Source: Absicoccus intestinalis
GTDB taxonomy: Bacteria > Bacillota_I > Bacilli_A > Erysipelotrichales > Erysipelotrichaceae
DNA: 21,915 nucleotides
Direction: 5' to 3'
Assembly (NCBI RefSeq): GCF_033971885.1
Contig: NZ_JALBUS010000025.1
Span: 1-21,915 of the forward strand
Positions 1 to 5,527 of the stretch are shown piece by piece. The stretch's first letter is position 1. The number at the start of each line of letters is the position of its first letter. The notes under the pieces were generated by a model, which did not search any database, had not been told where the DNA came from, and saw only the letters and a list, made by a program, of their open reading frames with translations. Both the position numbers and the translations under genes were made by a program.

Positions 1-1
1 T

Positions 2-121
2 GAATATATACAAAACCAACTTGTCGAAGACAAGTTGGCAGATGAATTGAATTTAAAAGAATATATTGACCCGTTTACGGGTGAACGGGTCAAAGCAAGC
101 GATTTACCACGCCTCTTTTAG
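2..121 (+). CDS. C-terminal 39 codons of an unidentified protein (left-truncated)
   Basis: An open frame enters from the left edge and stops at TAG 119-121. The residues just before the stop include EYIDPFTGERVKASDLPRLF, which reads like ordinary protein, and codon use is like the neighbours. I do not recognise the family. Oddly, three perfect inverted repeats lie inside these 120 bases (16-38, 68-91, 111-125). The stretch could therefore be part of a structured RNA instead of, or as well as, a coding end. The 5' part of the gene is outside the window, so function cannot be given. Confidence 0.4.
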   Translation, partial: EYIQNQLVEDKLADELNLKEYIDPFTGERVKASDLPRLF

Positions 122-206
122 AGGCAGTATGTAACGGGGTTGCGACTGGCGAGGTTTCAATGGTCGAAGGACCTGCGCAACAACAGGCCCTTATAGGGCA
201 TTCAAT
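16..206 (+). ncRNA. Candidate structured RNA or highly structured 3' UTR
   Basis: A run of stable hairpins is seen. 16-25 pairs with 29-38 (10 bp, GAA loop). 68-75 pairs with 84-91 (8 bp). 111-116 pairs with 120-125 (6 bp, UUU loop). Further on, GUUGCG pairs with CGCAAC around an inner GGUC-GAAG-GACC hairpin (about 138-182), followed by GCCC-UUAUA-GGGC (about 188-199). A terminator follows at 207-236. The non-coding part from 122 to 206 is GC-richer than its surroundings. It matches none of the tmRNA, SRP RNA, RNase P RNA, 6S or T-box landmarks I know. The identity is unknown, and the 5' half overlaps an open frame. Confidence 0.35.
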
Positions 207-236
207 ACCACTAATTTTTATTAGTGGTTTTTATTT
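207..236 (+). terminator. Intrinsic terminator, + strand
   Basis: ACCACTAAT (207-215) pairs with ATTAGTGGT (220-228) around a TTTT loop and is followed by a T-rich tail to about 239. The minus-strand side has no U-tract, so it ends transcription from the left. Its tail overlaps the stop codon of the convergent amidase gene. Confidence 0.8.
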
Positions 237-1067
237 TGAATCATGTTTTAAAATATAGTCATGATATGCCTTAGCAGCGGCTTTGGCGATCTTATTGATA
301 TTTTTTGTTTTCTGCAAAGCCTTCGCCTGATCAAGATTCGATCCATAGCCCACTTCATAAAGCATGGACGGTCGATTTTTCTGTTCTGTGATCACATATA
401 ATGGATAGGTAGATACATCTTGTATCGAATAATCATAATTCCAACCAGCTTTTTTTAAGTTCGTATGAATTTTTTTAGCAATGGCCGTACTTACCGCATC
501 GTTTCCACGAACATAAAAACTATAGGAATTTAAAGAACTATCATCTATATTGGAATCTACATGAAAAGAAATAAAGTAATCGGCATTTGCTTTATCGGCA
601 ATTTTTACCCGGTCTTTTAGATCTTCTACTTCATCTTCTGGCCAAGAAATCGTATCACTTGTTCTTGTATATACAATTTTGATGTTTGGATTCATTTGTT
701 TTAAATATTTTCCAAACGTTTTCGCATACTTCAACGTAACATCTTTTTCACTCGTTCCATCGGCCATGATATTTCCACCATCATAGCCACCATGACCTGG
801 ATCGACACAAACGGTTACGGCTGGATAGTTGCTGGTATCCGTTGTGGTCGTTGTTTTTTTGGTGGTTGTTGGGGCAGGCGTCAGCAAATGGACAACCAAG
901 GAAACAATTGCCCAAAGAATGAGTACCGATCCACCCAGCACGATCAATCGATTGCGAATACGACGTCGGCGTAACGATTTCTTTCGTTTCGCATACCGAA
1001 TTTGTTGTTGACGAGTTGTTGGTTTATGCGTAACTCTTTTTACTTTTTTATTTGGAGCATTCGACAT
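231..1067 (-). CDS. Membrane-anchored N-acetylmuramoyl-L-alanine amidase (Amidase_3)
   Basis: A zinc-dependent peptidoglycan hydrolase that cleaves the amide between N-acetylmuramic acid and the stem peptide, acting outside the membrane. The 278-residue chain has a very basic cytosolic N-terminus (residues 1-40), one membrane segment (about 41-63), a Thr-rich linker (64-79) and an Amidase_3 domain (83-272). Zinc and catalytic residues are visible: H92 in DPGHGG, E107, H169 in SFHVDSN, and E238 in YEVGYGSN. No SH3 or LysM wall-binding domain is present. It lies 23 bp downstream of yggS. No Shine-Dalgarno precedes the ATG. Instead TATGAT ends exactly 6 bases before it, so the gene may have its own leaderless transcript as well as read-through from yggS. 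Confidence 0.9.
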   Translation of the reverse strand: MSNAPNKKVKRVTHKPTTRQQQIRYAKRKKSLRRRRIRNRLIVLGGSVLILWAIVSLVVHLLTPAPTTTKKTTTTTDTSNYPAVTVCVDPGHGGYDGGNIMADGTSEKDVTLKYAKTFGKYLKQMNPNIKIVYTRTSDTISWPEDEVEDLKDRVKIADKANADYFISFHVDSNIDDSSLNSYSFYVRGNDAVSTAIAKKIHTNLKKAGWNYDYSIQDVSTYPLYVITEQKNRPSMLYEVGYGSNLDQAKALQKTKNINKIAKAAAKAYHDYILKHDSK

Positions 1068-1073
1068 AGGCTA

Positions 1074-1102
1074 ATCATATCAAAAAAGTATTAAGATTGA
1101 AA
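1074..1102 (-). promoter_or_regulatory. Candidate leaderless promoter for the amidase gene
   Basis: On the minus strand TATGAT (1079-1074) is followed by six bases and then the ATG at 1067, so +1 would fall on the A of the start codon. The -35 candidate TTTCAA (1102-1097) has 17-bp spacing and is weak. It lies inside the 3' end of yggS. Confidence 0.4.
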
Positions 1103-1714
1103 CAGGGCAGTTCCAATTCGTACTTGGTTGGATCCATGGGCAAGGGCCAATCGCCAATCATGTGACATTCCCATTGATAATGTATCCATTTGTGGATACT
1201 TCGCTTTTGCTTGATCATATAGGGCTTTCATCTCATCAAATTCTTTGGCATTGAGCGCTTCATCATCGGTATGAGTGGCAATACACATTAACCCTTTTAC
1301 ACAAATATGATCAAAAGATTCCAATTCTTTTAAGAAATCCATCGCTCCCTCAATGGGATATCCAGTTTTATTTTCATCCGTTTTGGTGACTTTTAATTCC
1401 ACCAAAACATCTTGTACGATTCCTAATTTTGTAGCTTGTTTATTGATTTCTTTGGCTAATTTTAACGAATCCACACTCTCGATCATATCCACTTTACCGA
1501 CGACATATTTCACTTTATTCGTTTGCAGATGACCAATGATATGCCAATGATAGTTTGGATCGTATTTTGTCAAAAATTCTTGAACACGATTTTCACCAAA
1601 AGTAGAAAGACCAAGCGCATGCAATTGATCCACTTCGGCTTTTGTATGCTTCTTTGTGACAGCAACGACACGAATATTTTTATCTAATAATTCTTTAATG
1701 AGTGATTCATTCAT
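1091..1714 (-). CDS. yggS: PLP homeostasis protein, YggS/PROSC family
   Basis: A cytosolic pyridoxal-5'-phosphate-binding protein with a TIM-barrel fold like the N-terminal domain of alanine racemase. The family buffers free PLP and has no established catalytic activity. The 207 residues show the PLP lysine in VVAVTKK (about K21), then GENRVQEF, WHIIGHLQTNK, and the C-terminal phosphate-binding stretch VRIGTALF. The length is slightly under the usual 220-230. The frame is open to an ATG at 1747, but the start at 1714 is preferred because GGAGG lies 6 bases before it and family homology begins there. In many Firmicutes yggS neighbours cell-division genes (sepF, ylmG). Here it is followed by a wall amidase instead. 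Confidence 0.93.
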   Translation of the reverse strand: MNESLIKELLDKNIRVVAVTKKHTKAEVDQLHALGLSTFGENRVQEFLTKYDPNYHWHIIGHLQTNKVKYVVGKVDMIESVDSLKLAKEINKQATKLGIVQDVLVELKVTKTDENKTGYPIEGAMDFLKELESFDHICVKGLMCIATHTDDEALNAKEFDEMKALYDQAKAKYPQMDTLSMGMSHDWRLALAHGSNQVRIGTALFQS

Positions 1715-1735
1715 AGGGCACCTCCATCGATAAAA

Positions 1736-1764
1736 AGTATAGTCCATTTTAAGTCTCAGAACAA
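1736..1764 (-). promoter_or_regulatory. sigma-A-type promoter for yggS
   Basis: On the minus strand TTGTTC (1764-1759), a 17-bp spacer and TATACT (1741-1736) form a good vegetative promoter. The predicted start is near 1729, giving a 15-base leader that contains the GGAGG of yggS. It overlaps the divergent promoter region of the gene at 1786. Confidence 0.65.
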
Positions 1765-1772
1765 ATTTATGA

Positions 1773-1778
1773 TATAGT
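1773..1778 (+). promoter_or_regulatory. Candidate -10 box, leaderless start for the gene at 1786
   Basis: TATAGT ends 7 bases before the ATG at 1786, putting +1 at about 1785. No Shine-Dalgarno is present upstream of the ATG. The -35 is weak: TTAAGT at 1749-1754, spacing 18. An alternative -10 is TATGAT at 1768-1773. Confidence 0.4.
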
Positions 1779-1785
1779 TAGAACT

Positions 1786-2340
1786 ATGAAAACATGTTTA
1801 TTGATCATTGACCAACAAAGAGGAAATCGCGAATTAGATTTATTATATGATGATATTCAAGCCAATCAGACCATTCAATCCGCAATGGATCTTGCCCAGA
1901 CCCAATGGTTTGACCAAGTGTATGCTTGTGGTTTTATCAATCCAAGCCAAAGCGTTTGGCAAGAAAAAATGCATTGGTATGGTTTATCAAAAGAAGCCTC
2001 TTATTTGATCGATCCACAAATTCAACAAATAGCGGATCAAGAATTCTATCATTCCTCTTATTTTCCTATCACAAAAGAATTATCACAATTTTTAGAATGG
2101 AAAAATATAGAACGAGTATTGGTTTGTGGCATGGAAACCGATTGTTGTGTTTTATTTGGAGCCTGCCAATTATTTGAAATGGGCTATGATATAGCTGTAG
2201 CAGGCTATGCCTGTGCATCTTCTACCGGTCTAAAAAGTCATCAAGCAGGACTTACATCGATTTCTCATCGTTTGCCAAAAGATGCTTTATTGATGAATCA
2301 AAATGAGGTTGAACAATGGATCAAGAAAGAAAAGAAATAA
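1786..2340 (+). CDS. Isochorismatase-family cysteine hydrolase (possibly altered active site)
   Basis: The 184-residue protein has the single alpha/beta domain of the isochorismatase/nicotinamidase superfamily, which hydrolyses amides or vinyl ethers through a Cys nucleophile. The general acid Asp is D9 in LLIIDQQ. The nucleophile is C121 in GMETDCCV, followed by the typical GYDIAVAGYACAS strand. The superfamily's catalytic Lys, expected four residues before the conserved Ser, appears to be Glu (E86 in EFYHSSY). Activity may therefore be altered, though my alignment is by eye. The substrate cannot be told from the sequence. The gene diverges from yggS and overlaps the CPBP gene by 25 bp, which suggests co-transcription. 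No Shine-Dalgarno is seen, and the start may be leaderless. Confidence 0.85.
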   Translation: MKTCLLIIDQQRGNRELDLLYDDIQANQTIQSAMDLAQTQWFDQVYACGFINPSQSVWQEKMHWYGLSKEASYLIDPQIQQIADQEFYHSSYFPITKELSQFLEWKNIERVLVCGMETDCCVLFGACQLFEMGYDIAVAGYACASSTGLKSHQAGLTSISHRLPKDALLMNQNEVEQWIKKEKK

Positions 2341-3050
2341 TTTATGCGCTGTGTATAGCTGGATGCATGGCCCTTTTTTATATTTCCGGTATTCCCTTTA
2401 AAACTATGAAAATGCCTATGTTAGATCTGAAACCAGATACGATAGGTTTATGCGTACAAGCTCTTGTCGTGTGGATCATAGGCCTTGGATCGACCCATTT
2501 CCTATGTCCTCATTTTTCTTTATACAAACATACGCATCATGCATATTATGGGATCTCCATATTATGTTTGTTTTTGATTCCCTTTCTTTCAATCTATGTG
2601 GGACTCTATCCACTCCAAGGACATCCATCCGGTATGAAAATAGCGATGGAAGGACTGTTTTACTATGTTTGTGTTGGTTTGATCGAAGAATTTTTTTGTC
2701 GTGGCTTGATCCTTCAATCGATACAAAAAGGCACAAATAATGATGGGTTTGCGATTGGATCTTCAGCTTTGATTTATGGTCTTCTTCATATACCGGGTAT
2801 GATTGGACAAGCACCCATCGTGATCCTGATGCGAACCATCTGGAGTATGGGATTGGGTTTATATTTTGGATCTATCTATGTAAAGACACGATCATTGGGA
2901 TATGTATCCTTGATTCATATGATTGCGGATTGGGCAGCGATTCCCTTTGTCTTTTCCGAATTATCCTATTATCCCGGACAAAGTGCAGCCATTATCTTTT
3001 TAACCTATATTGCACTAGGATGTTATGGCCTTGTAGTCGTATCCTCATAA
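2316..3050 (+). CDS. CPBP-family intramembrane glutamic/metalloprotease
   Basis: A 244-residue polytopic membrane protein with about seven hydrophobic segments. It carries the CPBP (CAAX protease / bacteriocin-processing, ABI) motifs: EExxxR (E124, E125, R129), a conserved His in GLLHIPG (H158), and HMIAD (H201, D205). Members cleave or modify membrane peptides. In bacteria they often act in bacteriocin self-immunity or surface-protein processing, but no bacteriocin gene is visible here. The ATG at 2316 is preceded by GAGG with 7-base spacing and lies inside the preceding gene, pointing to coupled translation. The substrate is unknown. Confidence 0.88.
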   Translation: MDQERKEIIYALCIAGCMALFYISGIPFKTMKMPMLDLKPDTIGLCVQALVVWIIGLGSTHFLCPHFSLYKHTHHAYYGISILCLFLIPFLSIYVGLYPLQGHPSGMKIAMEGLFYYVCVGLIEEFFCRGLILQSIQKGTNNDGFAIGSSALIYGLLHIPGMIGQAPIVILMRTIWSMGLGLYFGSIYVKTRSLGYVSLIHMIADWAAIPFVFSELSYYPGQSAAIIFLTYIALGCYGLVVVSS

Positions 3051-3052
3051 TA

Positions 3053-3064
3053 TATATATATAAT
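3053..3064 (+). promoter_or_regulatory. AT-repeat -10 region before the gene at 3071
   Basis: An alternating TA run ends in TATAAT (3059-3064). With this hexamer +1 would be 3071, the A of the ATG. A better -35 fit is TTGTAG (3031-3036) with TATATA (3053-3058), spacing 16, putting +1 near 3065. Either way little or no leader is left, and there is no Shine-Dalgarno. Confidence 0.45.
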
Positions 3065-3070
3065 AAGAAT

Positions 3071-3838
3071 ATGAAAAAACATATAAAATCATATGAACGA
3101 TCCATCGAAGAATTATCTTTGATGATGTTGTATCTCACCAGATGGCACAAGAACCAGGATATTTTTACATATAGTTGGGCCAATACGAATTATGCCACAT
3201 TGGAAACCCTAGAGAAAAAAGGATGGATCTGTCATTGGAAAAAAAGTAAATATGTTCGAATCACAAAGGCAGGAAAGGAAAAAGCCCAATCTTTATTAGA
3301 AGAATATGCATTATCCGATCAAGAGCCTTTTGAATCCTATCGATTCCGTCATGCTACGATACCAGATGCACAACAGATCGCACAATTGGAAGCTATGTGT
3401 TTTCCACCCGAACAAGCTTGTTCCCTCGAATCGATCCAAGCCAAACTAAATGTAGCAAGTGATTATTTTATTGTTGCTGAAAAAAAAGAAACACATCAAA
3501 TCGTTGGATATATTGGTGGCATGGCAACAAACGCAACAAAGTTTTCCGATGCATTTTTTATCCATGCCCATCATGATCCAAAAGGAAAAAATATCATGTT
3601 GATTGGCTTGGCGGTTCTCCCTGCCCATCGCCATCAGCGGATCGCCTATGAACTCATGATGGAAATGTTGTCACAAATGGCAGAAAAAGGAAGGTATACC
3701 GTCTATCTAACTTGTTTGGAAAATAAAGTGAAGTTTTATAAAAAGATGGGATTTTCCGATTTGGGCCTATCCGCTTCTTGTTGGGGTGATACCCAATGGC
3801 ATGAAATGCGTCTGGTATTCAAGAAAAGGGAGGATTGA
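3071..3838 (+). CDS. GNAT acetyltransferase with N-terminal DUF6429-like winged-helix domain
   Basis: 255 residues in two parts. Residues 1 to about 75 (LSLMMLYLTRW... LEKKGWI... VRITKAGKEKA) resemble the short winged-helix DUF6429 proteins of Firmicutes. Residues about 92-255 are a GNAT fold related to arylalkylamine N-acetyltransferases, with the core strand GLAVLPAHRHQRIAYEL, a late YLTCLENKVKFYKKMGF segment and a C-terminal MRLVF strand. The acetyl-CoA pyrophosphate loop normally reads (R/Q)xxGx(G/A). Here it is RHQRIA, with Arg in place of the Gly. The frame is open upstream to 2930 inside the CPBP gene, but the ATG at 3071 is preferred because homology begins there and a -10 sits just before it. 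The substrate is unknown. Confidence 0.82.
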   Translation: MKKHIKSYERSIEELSLMMLYLTRWHKNQDIFTYSWANTNYATLETLEKKGWICHWKKSKYVRITKAGKEKAQSLLEEYALSDQEPFESYRFRHATIPDAQQIAQLEAMCFPPEQACSLESIQAKLNVASDYFIVAEKKETHQIVGYIGGMATNATKFSDAFFIHAHHDPKGKNIMLIGLAVLPAHRHQRIAYELMMEMLSQMAEKGRYTVYLTCLENKVKFYKKMGFSDLGLSASCWGDTQWHEMRLVFKKRED

Positions 3839-3845
3839 AAATGAT

Positions 3846-4292
3846 ATGATCCTTTTATTTGGTGTCTCTAATGTAGGGAAAACAACAACGGGAGAAATAT
3901 TAGCTGAGTGACTTGGCTATACATTTTATGATCTTGATGAGGAAATCAAAGCGGAATTGCATATGACGCTGGAAGAGTTTGTGCATACAGAAAATCTTAG
4001 ATGGCGAGATCATCAACGTGGTAATATACTTTCGATCGAGCTGTATGATACACCTGAAAATATCTCTTCCCAGTTGGTATTCAGTGATGAAAATGACAAT
4101 ATTTATAAAGATGACGAGTATAAAAATGCGCACCGAGAGCATTATCTGAAAGATATACAAGAAGATTTGTACTGGTATGGCCAAATTTATGATGAAATGG
4201 GTATCCATGATTATATAATCGTAGATAATAAGCCACAGAAAGAAGTAGCGGAACAAATCATTTCTCAATTTAATTTACTCGTTCATGATTGA
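3846..4292 (+). pseudogene. Shikimate-kinase-like P-loop kinase, disrupted
   Basis: Read in one frame from ATG 3846, the translation starts with a Walker A (FGVSNVGKTTTG) and continues GEILAE, stop, LGYTFYDLDEE. An in-frame TGA at 3909-3911 sits where an Arg is expected (CGA to TGA fits). After HMTLEEFVHTENLRWRDHQRG the sequence jumps to IELYDTPENISSQLVFSDEN. Intact relatives, as I recall them, carry roughly 30 more residues there, including a SPIxYAR segment, so an internal deletion is likely. The C-terminal part is still well preserved. GGGAGG upstream (3828-3833) is 12 bases from the ATG. TGA is a true stop elsewhere in the window, so recoding is unlikely. The downstream ATG at 3957 could still give a 111-residue fragment without the P-loop. 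Confidence 0.75.
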
Positions 4293-4335
4293 AATTGAGT
4301 GTTTCATACGCTGCAAGTGAAGATAAAAAAGAAGG

Positions 4336-4370
4336 TTGACATCTTAGTTAGTCTATGATAACTTATAGAC
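4336..4370 (+). promoter_or_regulatory. nrdI promoter with overlapping palindrome (candidate operator)
   Basis: A perfect -35 TTGACA (4336-4341) is followed by an AT-rich -10 region, with TAACTT at 17 bp or GATAAC at 15 bp. Over the -10 lies an inverted repeat: GTCTAT (4351-4356), eight bases, ATAGAC (4365-4370). Further TTAG repeats flank it. A repressor of the Fur/PerR or NrdR kind is possible, but the site matches no consensus well. Confidence 0.5.
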
Positions 4371-4401
4371 AGTTAGATAAAACTAACAAGGAGGTTACCC
4401 G

Positions 4402-4752
4402 ATGAAGTATGTTTATGCATCACGTACAGGTAATGTCGAAAGTCTGATTCAAAAGTTAGGATTGGATGCACAACGCATCGATTCAGGATCTGAAACTTGC
4501 GATGACGATTATGTATTATTTACATATACAGACGGCTATGGCGATATCCCAATGGAAGTGGATTCCTTCTTGATGGCAAATTCCAATCATTTAACTGGAG
4601 TTGTTGTCTCTGGATCCCGTGATTATGGCGATGCCTATTGCCAAGCCGGCGACAAGATTGCCGATATGTACGATGTTCCAGTTCTTTATAAAGTAGAGAA
4701 TGATGGAACTGATGAAGATGTAACAGCCTTAAAAGCGGCGTTAGATCTTTGA
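4402..4752 (+). CDS. nrdI: NrdI flavodoxin-like protein
   Basis: 116 residues of the NrdI family: small FMN proteins that supply the oxidant for assembling the Mn(III)2-tyrosyl radical cofactor of class Ib ribonucleotide reductase (NrdF). Seen: the phosphate loop SRTGNVESL near the N-terminus, TYTDGYGDIPMEV, the signature SGSRDYGDAYCQAGDKIAD, and the C-terminal FELxGTxEDV-like stretch reading KVENDGTDEDV. AAGGAGG is 7 bases before the ATG. No nrdE, nrdF or nrdH is next to it, which is unusual since the genes are normally clustered, so the partner reductase must lie elsewhere. Short flavodoxins look similar, but the SGSRDYGD motif favours NrdI. Confidence 0.85.
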   Translation: MKYVYASRTGNVESLIQKLGLDAQRIDSGSETCDDDYVLFTYTDGYGDIPMEVDSFLMANSNHLTGVVVSGSRDYGDAYCQAGDKIADMYDVPVLYKVENDGTDEDVTALKAALDL

Positions 4753-4793
4753 TCATTATAGTCACAGAATAGTCCATAAAATTTCCTCTCACT

Positions 4794-4815
4794 CGATGAT
4801 TGCACCAAATCATCG
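4794..4815 (+). repeat. 8-bp hairpin after nrdI
   Basis: CGATGATT (4794-4801) and AATCATCG (4808-4815) form a perfect stem with a six-base loop. No clear T-tract follows, so it is a weak terminator at best or an mRNA 3' stabiliser. Confidence 0.4.
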
Positions 4816-4841
4816 AACCTTAATCTTCTGTGGACAAATCG

Positions 4842-4880
4842 AAAAGGCCAAGGAATTTCACCCATCCTTGGTCTTTTCTG
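4842..4880 (+). terminator. Intrinsic terminator upstream of tmk
   Basis: A 13-bp stem (4842-4854 with 4865-4877, one G-T pair, core GGCCAAGGA/TCCTTGGTC) ends in CTTTTCTGTT. The A-rich 5' arm also makes it usable from the other strand. It closes the nrdI transcript. The -10 of tmk follows two bases later. Confidence 0.75.
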
Positions 4881-4881
4881 T

Positions 4882-4887
4882 TATAAT
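4882..4887 (+). promoter_or_regulatory. Consensus -10 box for tmk, leaderless geometry
   Basis: TATAAT is followed by 7 bases and then ATG 4895, so +1 falls at about 4894. There is no Shine-Dalgarno. The -35 region lies in the terminator stem and is poor (CACCCA at 17 bp). Confidence 0.5.
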
Positions 4888-4894
4888 GGGCAAT

Positions 4895-5527
4895 ATGAAA
4901 AAAGGCGTATTTATCACATTTGAAGGCAATGATGGCGCAGGCAAGACAACGGTTTGTCAAGCCGTTTATCAAAAGCTACAAAAACAAGGATATGATGTTT
5001 TATATACACGCGAACCAGGCGGTTCACAAATTGCAGAAAAGATACGTGATATCTTATTGGACACCAAAAATGGTGCTATGGATCCGCGTACCGAAGCTTT
5101 GTTGTATGCAGCAAGTCGCCGACAACATCTAGTTGAAAAAGTATTACCGGCATTAAAAAATAAACAAATTGTTTTATGTGATCGTTTTATCGATTCCAGT
5201 TTGGCTTATCAAGGCTATGCACGAAAGATTGGAATGACATCCATTTGGTCCATCAATCAATTTGCGATTGATGGTCATATGCCCGATCGTACGATTTTCT
5301 TATCGGTTTCAACAAAAACGGGACAAAAACGTATGGATATGCGTGGTGAAAAAAATCGTTTGGATCTAGAAGCCAATGATTTTCATCAAGCCGTTCGGCA
5401 AGGCTATGAGATATTGTGTGAACAATATAAAGATCGCATTGTTGTGATTGATGCCGAACCCGAACTTTCGATCGTCATTGATCAAACCATGAAATCTGTC
5501 CTAGAGGTTGTCCATGCCAATGAATAA
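4895..5527 (+). CDS. tmk: Thymidylate kinase
   Basis: Phosphorylates dTMP to dTDP with ATP, an essential step for DNA synthesis. The 210 residues show Walker A GNDGAGKTT (11-19), YTREPGGS, the DR motif in CDRFIDSSLAYQGYARKIG, and the LID region with RMDMRGEKNRLD. The length is normal for bacterial Tmk. The open frame extends to 4796, but those codons run through a terminator and a -10 box, and homology begins with MKKGVFITFEG, so 4895 is the start. It heads tmk-holB-ricT-rsmI, the order found around tmk in Bacillus subtilis. Confidence 0.96.
   Translation: MKKGVFITFEGNDGAGKTTVCQAVYQKLQKQGYDVLYTREPGGSQIAEKIRDILLDTKNGAMDPRTEALLYAASRRQHLVEKVLPALKNKQIVLCDRFIDSSLAYQGYARKIGMTSIWSINQFAIDGHMPDRTIFLSVSTKTGQKRMDMRGEKNRLDLEANDFHQAVRQGYEILCEQYKDRIVVIDAEPELSIVIDQTMKSVLEVVHANE

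Noticed and set aside
122..206. tmRNA, SRP RNA, RNase P RNA or 6S RNA at the left edge
   Set aside because: I could not find the tRNA-like end of tmRNA, the SRP GGAA-tetraloop domain, the GAGGAAAGUCC core of RNase P, or the long bulged helix of 6S.
3909..3911. Recoding of TGA (Trp or selenocysteine) in the kinase-like gene
   Set aside because: TGA ends several intact genes here, Trp is encoded by TGG, the expected residue is Arg, and a second lesion is present. A pseudogene is simpler.
3957..4292. A separate 111-residue gene downstream of the TGA
   Set aside because: It is simply the remaining part of the kinase-like frame, with no ribosome-binding site of its own and no P-loop.
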